A program made the translations under genes and the position numbers. Positions 1 through 14,800 of a DNA stretch of 64,000 bases are shown piece by piece; position 1 is the stretch's first letter, and every line of letters begins with the position of its first letter. The stretch comes from Epinephelus fuscoguttatus (lineage: Eukaryota > Chordata > Actinopteri > Perciformes > Serranidae), in the NCBI RefSeq assembly GCF_011397635.1, contig NC_064760.1:33685856-33749855 (forward strand). The letters are read 5' to 3'. The notes beneath the pieces are model-generated. The model searched no databases and was not told where the DNA came from. It saw nothing but the letters and a program-made list of their open reading frames with translations.

Positions 1-1999
<1,999 letters not shown>

Positions 2000-3361
2000 A
2001 ACTTGGCTGGGCAGGAAGAGGAAGAGAACGATCAGGAATGACGGAGTGAAGGGGAAAACTGTCAGAGAGACTTTAAAAAGACTGCCTTCAGGACCTTGGA
2101 CTGTCCGCCATTGGGAGGGGGGGAGACTCTTCTTAATATTACAATAACTTCACTTTTAATTATTTGTTTGTATGTTTTTAAGGACATCAGTGTACAGCAA
2201 TATGATTTTCTTCCCCAGAAATCCCCCTTTTTCCCCCCAGATAAACCTTTACTCCTTATGGCTCTTTTGGAGCTACACTATGGTTCTGCTTGCAGCGTTA
2301 CAAACATCATATAATTGTCTTGTTTTGGCAATTTAATATCATAATACATATTTGTGCCTTCTTCAATGATTGCCATCTGATATTTTAATAGTAAGCAAGA
2401 TGTTTGGTTGAACACTGAGTGCCTGTGGTGGGACATATCTTCATATTTCTGAGGGGATGTTCTGTCTCTCCAAAATTCAGAGATCAACTAGTCACGAAAC
2501 AATATGAATATTAACCATTCATGACAATAATTTTTATGTGCATACTGTGAACATTTGAGTCCGTGCATTTATACATTTACACACAACAGCCAGTCAGAAA
2601 TGATGAAGCTAGCTGTTGATCTCTTTGGAGAGACGATAAAAATCTTGTCAAGTCTCAGAAATACAGCGAGAGAAGTTGCAGCACAGGTGTTTATATTTGA
2701 CCTGGGGATGGAATCATTATTTGAAGAGCTTTCAGGGCATATGCATATTGTATGTCTGCTATGAGCATTATCACAACCTAACTTTTAATTTCCTTCATTA
2801 ATTTTTTTTAATTTAATTTCTTCGGCTGAAACAGTTCAATAGTAAGGTCATACCTCATGCATGCTCTCATTGCCAATGCAATCTAGTGATGTTGAGTTGA
2901 AAGTGTCTGATAGAGTTGAGATATGTGGCTGGCGTCCTGGTGATAGGTAACTGGCGAGGAAGGAGAAGGACTCCCCTGGCATTAACCCTAAAGAAGGCAA
3001 AGCTGACAAGTCCTGAATGCCCTTTTTTGGTATTGCAAGCGCAGTTCAGCACAGAGGATCTGACTCTATACAGTCTTACTTTGTTTGAAAAAGAGAAGGT
3101 GGCGACATGTATGTTCAGAGCGTTTCACATTAAACTAGAGAAGCGGAACAAAAGACAGTGCTTTGATCAAATGAAATCAAGAAAAGATTATTTTAATACA
3201 GGGTTTTATGTTGAAAGAGGTGTTGTAATTTTTAGCTATTTTTGGTATGAAGATATATATTAGGTACTACAGTGGATTGTACTGCTAGTTTTAGGTGGTG
3301 GAAGAGGACAGTGTGCACAGATATCGGGGGGCACTTTTGGTCAGTGTGCAGTTTTTTGGTG

Positions 3362-3392
<31 letters not shown>

Positions 3393-4870
3393 CCCTGCCC
3401 ACGTCCCCCCGTCTCACAGTACACACTTTTGCCTCTTAAACGGCCTGTGTCAGTATAAATGGACTCATTTGATCTACCTATCCTCACCTTCACATTCTCA
3501 TCATTTCAACCTGAGGTGGAATGTTGAAGTATTGTCACAAGTGCTACCAAAATGAATGCAATGTATGGTGCCTGATTTTTTTTTTTTTCTTTTTTCTTTT
3601 AAAAACCTCGGTACATTATTAGCAACTTGTTGAGGTAAAGAAAAGAATGTAGGTGTTGATGATTTGTATCTATCATGTGCTCGGATTCCCTGTAGGGTGT
3701 CTGAGTATATTGTTACCAGCTGACAAGCACAACAAGAGATTTTCTATGTCTTCTAATTCGATAATGGGGTCTGTAAGTTGCATTGACTGGCCATTTCATC
3801 TCTAAAATGATGCTGCCTCATGTAGCTTTTGTACAGTAACTTATGCATGTATTTTAATGTCATTGCAAACATGCCTTTAGAACTGACATAGATGATCCAA
3901 AACACAGTATTCAGAATGTTTCGAAATGCAAATCCTAGGTGAAAATAATTCATTTCCCAAAAATAATTTACTAAATTGATCAGACTTGGGGGCTTTTAAT
4001 ATGCATTTTGTTAAAAAAAGAAAAGAAATGAAAAATGGATTGCCTGCAGGTCTGAAACAGTTGGCTGCAGTGAAACCAGATGGTTGTGCCTGTTGTTAGG
4101 CTTTGAAATTGACAGGTTGATTGTAAGCTGACAAAAAAAAGTGATATTAACTAACAGACCGGAACAAATCAATGAGAACATCAATATTAAGAATCTGAAG
4201 GATCTGATGTAACAGCTAAGCAACCCACATAAAATACTGAAGCCTTAATTTAAAATAATGAAGCTGTGTGTCAGCAGCGTGATCGGGTGTTACCTCTGCA
4301 TGTGACCGCTTCAGTTCTCCGGATTTGTGTGTTCCACCAACATTTCTACCAGGGCTTGTGCATGTGTTCGTGTCATGTGGAAGAGTTGTGTCGAGTGTGA
4401 AGAAACCCAACTTTCTGGGAGTTAAAGAGGAAATGTTTTGGGTGATGATGGTAAATGTCTGTGCTTGCGGGCCAGGGCAGCAACATTTCTCCGGCTGCCA
4501 GGAGTTGGTCCAGCTGCTGGATGTTGTTCTTTCGATCCACAGGGCAACTTCAGTCGGGTGACTTAAAAGTTGAGTTGGACAGGTGTTGAAAGCCTTCCAT
4601 CAGCCTTTGGCCCACAAGAACAGAGAGGACTCGTTTTCTGAGGAGAGACTGAGTGACTGACTGAGAAGAATAAAAAGTGTAAATAAAGAGCAGCCGGTTT
4701 AGATGTCTCTAAAAGAGGCCGTAACAGTACACCAGATTTTTACTTGTCAGAGTATCTCCTAAATGTTATGGAAAAAACAAGATGAGATAGATGTTAAATT
4801 GTAAGAGAAAAAAAAATGTATATTAAACAACATTTCTTAGTCTTGTTGAAATAAAGACTGCCAATATTTA
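2000..4870 (+). other. 3'UTR of the glypican gene
   Basis: No coding potential is seen after the stop. AATAAA occurs near 4669-4680 (two overlapping copies) and again at about 4849-4854; the latter is followed by a GT-rich stretch (GGTGTGAATGGTGTC), which fits the main cleavage site near 4870. A 30-nt poly(T) run sits at 3363-3392. The extent is inferred from these signals only. Confidence 0.6.
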
Positions 4871-5197
4871 AATGGGTGTGAATGGTGTCATTTTATCAAC
4901 ACTGATTGACTGGTATGTAAAAGTCGACAGTTAAGGTGGGAGTCTGTCTGGAGTCGTCAACAGATGATGGATTTTTTTGAAACCTTATTAAGCTGATGAT
5001 AAGTTTTTGTTATTTGTTGTTGTATTTGTGAAACACCACACAGTGAGCCTTTAATAACCTCAGACTTGTAACAAAAAAGCATTTCAGTTCACACATTACA
5101 CAATATTACTTGTAGAGCTCTTTAATAGGACTGATATGCAATGGGTAACATTCATTAGATTTGTTTCAGGAGGCTTTGGCTTCATAACAGCAGTTAA

Positions 5198-5807
5198 AGG
5201 GATAGTCTGCCCAAAGATAAAAAAAAATACATATGTTTTCCTCTTACCTGTAGTGCTGTTTATCAGTCTAGACTGTTTTGGTGTGAGTCGCCCAGTGTTG
5301 GAGATATCAGCCATAGAGATGTCTGCCTTCTCTCCAGTATAATGGAAGTAGATGTCATTTGATGTTTCTTTGCAAAAATCACGACCTGGTTACACAAAAT
5401 AATTCACCCACCTTATTGTGAGCAGTTTCATGTCGGAACTATTCTCTTTCTACCAAACAACACCAGCCTCCTTGTGACAGCATTAGTTGTAAATGTTAAT
5501 GGCGTCCTCCTCCACTGAGCTGTAACATTAGCTAGCTCAGTGGTGCTATGTGAGCTAGTACTAGATGCATGCCTCTCTTTGTATGATGATTTGACCGGCC
5601 GGTGAAGTTTGGTAGAAAGAACGTAGTTCCCACATGATTGGAATTCTGGAAAGAGACATTGTTAGTCTAGTTCCATTATATTGGAGAGAAGGCAGACATC
5701 TCTGCAGCTGATCTCTCCAACACTCTGCAACACCGAAACAATCTAGACTGGTAAATAGTACTACAGGTGAAAGGGAAATGTCTCAGATTTTGGGGTGAGC
5801 TGTCTCT
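5198..5807. mobile_element. Non-autonomous TTAA-flanked DNA transposon with long inverted arms
   Basis: It is bounded by TTAA at 5194-5197 and 5808-5811. Termini are AGGGATAGTCTGCCCAAA on the left and, inverted on the right, AGAGACAGCTCACCCCAAAA. The inner arms (about 5200-5340 and 5665-5807) are imperfect inverted copies containing the shared 'agtctagactg' and 'gcagacatctctg' blocks. A related solo arm lies at 43340-43470. The TTAA duplication fits piggyBac- or Kolobok-type mobilisation; there is no transposase. Confidence 0.7.
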
Positions 5808-6389
5808 TTAAATTACTTAAAACTACAAATTACATCAATCTAACGCATAAGGTTAAACACTGGTCATGGCCCATCAGCCAATTAAAGGCCAGGTAAAGAC
5901 AAAATGACTTTCTCATTGACATTTAAGGGCAGAACATAAGAGTTGGCAGAAAACACCTTGCTTCTGTGTTACCGGTTTGTAATGATATTTCAGTTTTTAT
6001 GTAAACTGTATCTGCTGTGAACCAGTAAAATTACCTTTTAAAGCTAAACTTGTGTGTCACAATTCCTCTTGCATCTCCTACCGTTTTTAATGAATATATC
6101 ATATGTTAACAGATGTGTGTCTGCTCAAGATAGTGACCGTGACACATGAAATTTCTTTAATCTTCATTTAAGGTCTGTCACAATCATCACTCTGGAGAAA
6201 CAGTGCGCCAGTTCAGATGCTCAGTTCTTTCACTCTTGGCCAGTCCTTTAAGTCCACGCAGTATGTGTGTTCTCCAGACAGTGCCTACCTCTTTAACTTA
6301 CAGTACCTCAAGTACTACTGTTACATGCACAATGTGTTTGTGATCCTCCTGCACATCCTGGCACACACAAGACACTCAAAAACACATGT

Positions 6390-6610
6390 TGATGTAACTG
6401 GGTTAGTACCCACCCAAGCCACAGCCTGTTCACCCTGCTGCTGTCTGGCAAGTGATAAAGAGGTATCTGCTGCTGTACCACCAGACTACAGAGCAGCTTC
6501 TTTCCCCAGGCTGTGAGACTCCTCAACTCCACCTCGTCCTCCGCACTCTGCCGTACATAAATGACATTGCACATTACCATACCATTGCCTTTTGCACTAC
6601 CTCATTCTCA
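6390..6610 (+). mobile_element. Non-LTR retrotransposon 3' fragment
   Basis: The stretch around 6430-6530 matches the widespread fish LINE C-terminal region: 'CTGCTGTCTGGCAAG', 'CTGCTGTACCACCAGACTAC' and 'CCAGGCTGTGAGACTCCT'. These encode a decayed SGKRYRS.../RTTRLQSSF-like tail. It is short and frame-disrupted. The clade was not assigned. Confidence 0.55.
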
Positions 6611-6613
6611 TTA

Positions 6614-7200
6614 TTACCAAAGTTTAACCTGTCTGCTTCTGGGAACATCCAGGAGCGTCTGATAGGTCGACCTCAGTGTTCTAACTGGAGTACAAAGATA
6701 CAAGAGTTCTGTTAGATAAGGTGACACCAGACTGTTTAGAACCTTAAAAACAAGCCAAAAAAGTATCTTAAAATCAATCCTATAATGGATAATAGGATGG
6801 CAGTGGGGGGAGGCCAGTACTGGTGTCATGTGATCCTGTTTTCTTTTCCCCGTTAGAACACAAGCAGCTGCATTTTGTACAAACTGCAGACAATGTAGTG
6901 ACGACTGATCTACACCCACATACAAAGAATTACAGTCGTCTTGCCAAGAGGTAATAAAAGCATGAATAGTTCTCTTGAGATCATCTTAACTTGAAGAAGC
7001 TAGTTTTGACAACTAATTTGTTTATCAAATCTGAAAGAGCTGCCAAAAATCCCACCAAGATTTTTAACAAATGGTTGACTGTGAAAAGCTGAAGGGCCAA
7101 GAGATCTGGCAGAGTCAACCTATGGGTCAGGACGTCCAAACATAACAATCTTTGTCATATTTTTATTAAGACTAAGTAAGTTAAATTTAAGTTCTGACAT
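6614..7200 (-). pseudogene. Decayed L2-like LINE reverse transcriptase fragment
   Basis: Reading the minus strand from about 7190 down gives KIVMFG, VKNLGGIF, then LHCLQFVQNAAACVLTG and HYRIDFKILFWLVFKVLNSL (6614-6925). This matches the C-terminal part of L2-clade reverse transcriptases (the LQxVQNAAARxLT and RIxFKIL blocks). Stops and frameshifts separate the pieces, so it is a dead copy. Confidence 0.7.
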
Positions 7201-7977
7201 TATGTAAATAGTTGAGCAGAGGAATAGATAAATAGATCTGTACATTATCTGCAAAACAATGAAACAGAATATTATATTTATCAAAAATGGATCCCAGAGG
7301 CAGCATATGTAGAGGGCTTTGAAACAGCTATTAGACGACTGCACAGGGAAATAACATTTTCAGAAAATATCATTTGGTTTGTTAAATGCATAAAGTCAGT
7401 GGTGTAGTGATAGTTGATGAGGTGCGTGGGAGAAGTGAGTATACTCTCCTGTATATTACAAAAGCCTTTTGGCTGATAGGTGGGTAAATGGCCAGACAAA
7501 GAGGTGAGTATACACTGTACACCTGCCTATATCCTCCACCACACCACTGCATAAGCTAGGCCTAAATGTAGGGGAAAGAAAATAAAAGATGAAAAAACTT
7601 ATTAGTCTTTGTGGGTGTCAGGCTGAAAATGTATGAATAGGGTGGAGTTGCAGTCAGGAACTTTAACTCATGGCCTCAATATTCCTAAAATCCTGCTCCC
7701 TGCTCACAACACCAACTGTTGTTGTCTGGCAAGACGGGTATCTGCTTGTGACACTTCTGGTTAAGATGTGGTTGGTGTTTTCACTCCCATTTAACACAGA
7801 GAGCGGACACACCAGTTTTAATTAGGCGCTATTACAACATACGTACAGTATGTTACCAGAAGGATCAAATCTCCGATCAATCAGTAAGTTTAGCCTTCAA
7901 GCCTTACTGGACTTGAAAAATGGAGAACTCTCTGTCCTTTCAAAACTAAGTTTGGGATCAGACGGGACCCTTTAGAT

Positions 7978-8699
7978 CAGGAGTGTGAAATATAAGCCCG
8001 CAAGCTAGAACCAGCCCCCAAAGGGTCCGATCCAGCCCACTGGATGACTCTGCACACCTGATATTGAGACACTTGTGAAGGCTTAGAGGTGCCAGATTTC
8101 AGGAGCAAGTTAAACAGGATAGCCTACTTCATGTTAAATGCTGCTTAAGAGACTTTTCACTCTGACCACAACTCTGTTCTCTCTCAATGAATACTTACTG
8201 CGGTCATATTTGAAGATACTGAACATTGTGCAAATTATTGTGAATCAGCAGCTCTTTGGACTTCTAACTTAAAACAATATTGATGGATCCCTACTGCTCA
8301 GGCAAAGCCAAAATGTTTGATTGTAACTGGTCTGTAAGGCAGGGGATAATCTAACCTCCTTCCTCAGTAGCTTTCACCTTAATTTGGTACGGTTATGCCA
8401 CTATTACTATCCAGGATTGGAAATGTATGAGTGGTAGAATGACAAAATGTGTAAAAATAGACATATTGTTTCAATTGCACTAATGTTTCTGAAGACATCT
8501 CAGGCTGTTAATCATCTGTTTTGTAAAAGTATGACCATTTTCAGGACGCATTTGTACTTCTTGACACTAAAAGATAGGAAAACATTTAGAGTTGCTGTTA
8601 TTTATGGCTTATTCTATTGTGGTTTTACAGGTCCGGCCAAATTTAGATGAAATTTGGGCTGTATGTTACCCATGAACTAAAATGAGTTTGACAGCCCTA
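7978..8699. mobile_element. hAT-like MITE just upstream of brd8
   Basis: The element runs from CAGGAGTGTGAAATATAAGC to AAATGAGTTTGACAGCCCTA. The right end, inverted, reads TAGGGCTGTCAAACTCATTT, a very common fish hAT-type terminus. It is flanked by 8-bp duplications CTTTAGAT (7970-7977) and CTTTAGAC (8700-8707), which differ at one base. No transposase remains. Its right edge lies about 140 bp from the brd8 start codon. Confidence 0.7.
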
Positions 8700-8841
8700 C
8701 TTTAGACATTTCGTTTTAAGCTCCACTGACTGCAGCTGCCGCCCGTCACGGATTTTTTTCATCTTTTCCCCCCTCAGTTCACGTGTGTACCACTGTAACC
8801 TGTCCGGCGGAAGTTGTGCTCACGGCCTTATCACAAAAGAA
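8700..8841 (+). promoter_or_regulatory. Presumed brd8 promoter / 5'UTR
   Basis: This is the short unique stretch between the MITE and the brd8 ATG. No TATA box is evident. An ETS-like GCGGAAGT lies at 8807-8814. The extent is inferred and the transcription start is unknown. Confidence 0.35.
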
Positions 8842-11800
8842 ATGGCGAGCGGTATCGGCAGTGAGTAATATTTTCCAACTCTTTCTCGATTTTCTTTGTC
8901 ATTTTACAGCAAAACTATCAGTAAACAACTCCAAACATTCATTTAATTTGGTCGGACCCTGTAACTTAGTGATAAAACGTTAACGTTACACCGTGTAGCC
9001 GTGTGTGTCCCGTGAATGTGTCCCCCGTAATCAACACTGCTAAGCTAACGCTACCGCTTAAATATTAGTGTATTAAGTGTATGTTACTGTCTACAGCGGC
9101 ATAGCTTACAACAACTGTTTTTAATTAGCTTTATTTGTTGCTTTCAAGCCCCAACACGTATTAGAAAAATGCAAAGTGCGGTAATAAGTCTTAAAAGCGT
9201 CCCTCAAAAAACGATATCAGCTAGCAAGTTAGTGTCAACAATCTAACTGAGCTAACAGTAGCTAGCAAGCTAACTTTGATAAACAATAAACTAGCGCGGC
9301 TATAGTATATATTTATGGTTAACACCATTAGCTAATTCCCCACAGACTGTTTGGTTTATTTGGGTTGTGAGGGACAAGACCGTCACGTAACTAGTGTGCG
9401 TTACTGTAAACAAAGTGTTCCGGAGGAAACCAAAACAATACAGATAACGTTACTTATCATGAGGCTCATTTTGTTAATTAACGTAGAGACTGAAATGAAG
9501 ACATCTTAATTTTCAGCTCTGACGGAGGGTACTATATTCATTATAATGCCTTTTAATGCGTGTGTTTTGTGCCCATTTCTATGACTGTGTTGTGTGTATA
9601 TTTTTTGAATGACATAATGAAACCGGACAGAGCGATTACTCCACCGAAAATACAGCGAAATGGGCCAAATGTATTTACTCTGGGGTTGAGGTTGGCCGTT
9701 ATTGTATCTGGACTTTAATGGCTCATTGTTTTTGCCCTGAAATAAAGCATTTCAGTTACCAGAGGCTGCCAAAAATATCTGGACATGTAATGATTTCTAT
9801 GTGTTTTTGTACTTTTTTTTCCACAGAACACAAGATACTGAATGTAGGGCCAACAGAGCCCTGGTCAGTCAGGGAGAAACTGTGCCTGGCCTCTTCTGTC
9901 ATGAGGAGTGGTGACCAAAACTGGTAAGAAGAAAATCTACTTTACAGTTCACTCAGATTTTTTTTTTAGCATTCACAAAGGGTGCAGTCACAGTTAATAA
10001 GACAACAGGCAAATCTCTGTTGTATCAGAACATCCCTATATTGGGCACAATGAGGAGAAGAGAAAAACAGAAAATCACCCAATACATTTTAAAGTATTTA
10101 AAAGATGCTGTCTAAACAAACTATTCGCTGCAAACAAATCAGTCCAAGTATCTTTGACCTCAACAAAACCATCAACAACAGTGATCTGTCTACACTACAT
10201 TAACAAAAAAGAGCATCAGCTTATCATTACACATGTGGATTTGCCTCATATAAGAGGCTCTCTTTAAAGGTCTAATGTGTAGGATTTAGGGGGATATATT
10301 TGTATAAATGGAATATAATAATAAAAGCATGTTTTCATTAGTGTATAATTCCCTTAAACTAAGAATAGTTGTGTATTTGTTACCTTAGAATGAGCTGTTT
10401 ATGTCTACATAGGGAGCAGGCCCTATTCCAGGGAGTCCACCATGTTTCTACAGTAGCCCAGAATGGACAAACCAATCAGTGGCTCTAGACTGAGCCAGAT
10501 TTGTGCTTTCACAGCAGCCACCATAGTAGAAAGCCCCTCCCAAGATGACAGTGTGATGATTTTTCAGCGTGAAACAGCTTTGTTTTGTGTTTTTATGTGT
10601 TTTATTAAATCTCCTGGTCTGTTTGTTTTGGGAAGGAAGAGACCACTGCGGATAATTTGTCTCCCTGTAAAAACCTCCTGAACAGTGAACACTGTAGGAA
10701 TTCTACCAGAGAGAAATTTCAGCTGGTTGCAATGTGCAATCTTCACCGCTAGATACCTCTAAAGCACTCTAAATCTTACGCCCTGGACCTTAAGAGCATA
10801 TTAACTCACATACATTATCTAGGTATGTCCATCCTGTTGGACATGGTGTAATAGTATTAGTGATGTGTGCTGTTTAATCTCTCAATTGTTGCCACTAGAT
10901 GTCAGACTTGGGCAACTTATAGTGTCTGAATGGTGACAGGTAGGATCTTGTTAAGTGGGTGGTATGTGACTTTAAAATCAATAAGTACTCTGTAAGAAAA
11001 GATCCATATCAAGTTATTTTGTTGAATAACGTATTAGCTGAACCCTTTTAACAGTTAATTGAAATAAGGATCCTTTGACAGCTACTGTCCATAATTTTGT
11101 TTTCAGTGAACTGTGCCAGTGCTCATATGATCATGACTTTTTTTCCCCCACAGTATGGTGGACTTCACTTTTACTTGTTTTCATTTATTCTTAATTTGAA
11201 TGCATTTCCTCTGTTACTGCATGTATTTATTTTCAGATTTTTTTTTCCTCACCATGTGTGTTCATTCTCTCTGTCTTCCAGGGTGTCTGTAAGTAGAGCC
11301 ATCAAGCCTTTCTCAGAGCCCGGCCGTCCACCTGACTGGTTCTCACAGAAGGTGAGAAAGCTATAGACTTACAAAACATTTCCTCTATTTGTGTTTTTAG
11401 CAGATAACTACGCTGAGCTCCACACAGGCCGTGACTAACATCTTCTCTCTGTTTCTCAGCACTGTGCCTCACAATACTCAGAGCTGCTAGAGGCCACAGA
11501 AGCACCAAAGTCAGTATGATTATACAGTCACAGACACACAGCTACACGCGGAATTATAATAATGTCACTTTTGTATGTTATTGCAGGTAAAATATTTTGT
11601 GAGCTGACTTAAAGTGCTTGTGTCCTCCAGGCGTAAGCGTGGTGAGAAGGGTGAAGTGGTCGAAACCATTGAAGATGTCATCGTTCGTAGGCTAACCACA
11701 GAGAGGATAGAGGAACTGAAAAAGCTATTGCGAGACACACAAGAACAGTACAGGTACACACACACACACACACTTAAAAGAAAACCACTTGAAAGATGTT

Positions 11801-14800
11801 TCAGAAGTGTGAGACATGACCTTTAACCCTCATTTGCCCTGACAGAAAGTTGAAGAAAGAGGTGGATCTGATACAGACGGGTCACATGGACTCCCAGTTG
11901 AAGGAGCTGTGGGCAGAAATCACACTGTAAGACTTGTATCAGTTCTTCTGCTTTACAAGGAGATCTTTAGTTAGCTGCAGAGGCAGATGAATCTTATTTA
12001 GAGAGTATTGAGAGGGGGTGATTTGATTCGACGCAGTCTCTGTTGGCAACTGAGCAGTGACATTAGAGTGGCTAATGGCTCAACGACACCCCAGCAGTTA
12101 TTACAAAACACGGGAGAGGGGTCACTCAGTCAGTTCTGCAGCTCAACAGCCACTATCCTACTCCTTTCCTTTTTGACAACATATTATCCTGTATACCATC
12201 TTCCAAAATTAAACTGTGATTTTCCAACCTTAGAAAAAAGAAGCAGGATGAGGACGAAGCAGAACAGAAGAGGAAAGCCACAGAAACAGCGTACCAAGGT
12301 AGGTGCAGTCTGCACACTGTGAAGACCTGTTGAAATATGTCAATCTGAATATCTTGGATCCTCTTGGTATTTGTTGGAACTTACTCGATGATAGGTGTTG
12401 CCATTGTGTCATTCCCCACACATGGTCTGGCATACTATGACAGAGATTTTGGAGTTGCACCAGTTATGCTAAATTTCATTAGATTTCTGTCAACATGTCT
12501 TATTGCCAAATACAGCCGTTTTTCAAGGTGTGAGAGCTTTAGAAAATAAATAGCTGCTATTTACCAAGCAAAGCATTTAACGAACTTCATAGAAATTGCA
12601 GTGTTGTACAGTTTCGTGACATTGTTAAACAGATAGTTAGAATTTTTTTTGAGCGGGCTTATATAAGATACTTATCGATAGTCAGTGAATTACCTACATT
12701 AGATGGAGGTCGGCATGCCCCCAGTTAGGAGAAGCGTTCAGGAGTATCACCACAGAAACTAAGCATTGTACTGCTGTGAATATGGGCAGTAGCTAAATGT
12801 ATTTTAGCCACCAGAAAAAATTCCCATCCCAAAAAAAAATGTATGCTATATTTAGAATATTTTCACTGCTTTACCTTGCTGTCAGACAGCCCTTTCCAAC
12901 AGGGAACTGACATAGTTATCTGCTTTCTTTAAGGCCGCCAGACTCCATGGACAAAAACAGTAATTTTACCTTGCAGAACACAGGAGCTGCTGGTCTACAG
13001 CTGCCTCCATCAGTTAGTTAGTTTGTGTTATTATGTGACTTTGGTGAATCTGAACTAACCCATTAAAATGCCAAAGTCACACAATAACACAAACTAACTA
13101 ACTGATGGAGGCAGCTGTAGACCAGCAACTTCTGTGTTCTGTGAGGTAAAATTACTGCTATTGTCAGGGAGTCTGGTTGCTTTGGAGAGAGCACCGATAA
13201 CAGCTTCAGTTCAGCAAGGTGAATATAGCATACCCTTTTTTCCTTAAGTGGCCACAATGTGCTTAGCTGCTGTCCCCATCCACAGCAGACATTGCTTTGC
13301 TTACGTGGCGGTACTCCTGTCTGCTTCTCCAAACTGGAGGTGTGCTGATCACACATATTCATCACAGTCTTAATAATAAACAGCGTTCCATAAGGAACAT
13401 TTGTAAACTGGTATATTAAATCTATATTCCAGTGAGGACATTCTTAGTCTAAATGCAACACGTGCAACTACTCAAATGCTTTTCTCTGCCCTCTTCTGGA
13501 ATATTTTTTTTCCGCTTGTTAGGACAAAGGATTTTTTCCCCGATGTGCTCAGGTTGACATGACGGTGCCATCACATGATGCCTTGCTTATGATTTCTATG
13601 CTGCAGTTTTTTCCTTTGTCCTTGAACAAGTTGATCCTCTCTCTCCATCACAGCTCGTCAGGCAGTGAAAAACACACCTAAGCGTCTGCCAAGTGTAACT
13701 GTCCGTTCTCCTCTGGGTGCCAGCCCCCCCACCATGGACTCTCAGGCCGACTCTTCGGCCCCAACGCCGCCCATGGATACAGGAGGTGTTGGCTCCGATG
13801 ACACCACCACCACTACCACCACCACCACCACCACTACCACTCACTCAGTTGTAAGAACATATTCATACAGAACAGTATTTGCCGTATCTTGCTTGCAAAA
13901 GCATTTCCAGTACCTTCTCTATGCTACTATTTGTACCATCTTTTAGTACAGAATATATTTCAAGGAACGTATCAGTACTCGAAGTTACTGCACTTCAGTT
14001 GATGCACTGAGGTATAAATCAGGCATAGCTGTAATAGATTTGGGATTTTGTCACATATACTGTAAACTGCCTGTCAAATTAAAGTCCTTGGCATGTCTAT
14101 TGACAAAAGTATCTTGAGATTGACTCCAAAAAAGTACCTTTCTGCATCTCCAACTTGTCTCATTATGAGTCAGTGGAAAAGATAACCTCACATTATGGTG
14201 TTTCTGGCAGTCACAGCTCCTTCTGGAAGGAAATAGTTGAGATATTGCAGCTCACTGTGCCAACCACTCTCACTGAGTCTTTGCTGCCTCTGCCAGGCCC
14301 AGGGGGTTGGAGTGTTTCTTCCAGCGACGGATGCTCCAGGCCCAGGGCACAAAGATGGAGGCCTGGCCGCTTTAGTGGATGACTCAGCACAAAAGAGACT
14401 CCTAACGCAAAAGGCAACGCCGCCACCCTCGCCTCTCCTGTCAGAACTGCTGAAAAAAGGCAACCTCATCTCAGCCAGCCCCCGCCTGGTGAGAGCCAGC
14501 TTAGCTTGGGTCATAACATCCAAAACTACAAGAATATCATAAAGTGAAAATCTTGAATGCCTCAAAGATGCTGTATTTAATTCTCCCTGTGATATACAAC
14601 ATATACAACAACTGTAGGAATACCCTTAAAATGTCAGCGTGCAGTTCAGAAGGTAATCACTGTATATAAATCATATTAAATGGCTGTTACAGCCTAATGA
14701 GGATATAGATGATTGGTTATGCAGCTTTTGAAGATTTATTATTTTTTCACCTCACAGTCTTTTGGATATTGACACATGTTCCAACATCAGCATTATCCCA

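Larger units (their letters stand above)
4871..8699. other. Intergenic region gpc4-brd8, repeat remnants
   Basis: No gene is recognised. The region holds a TTAA-flanked element (5198-5807), two LINE fragments (about 6390-6610 and 6614-7200) and a hAT-like MITE (7978-8699). The rest, including 5820-6380 and 7200-7970, shows nothing recognisable. Confidence 0.6.
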
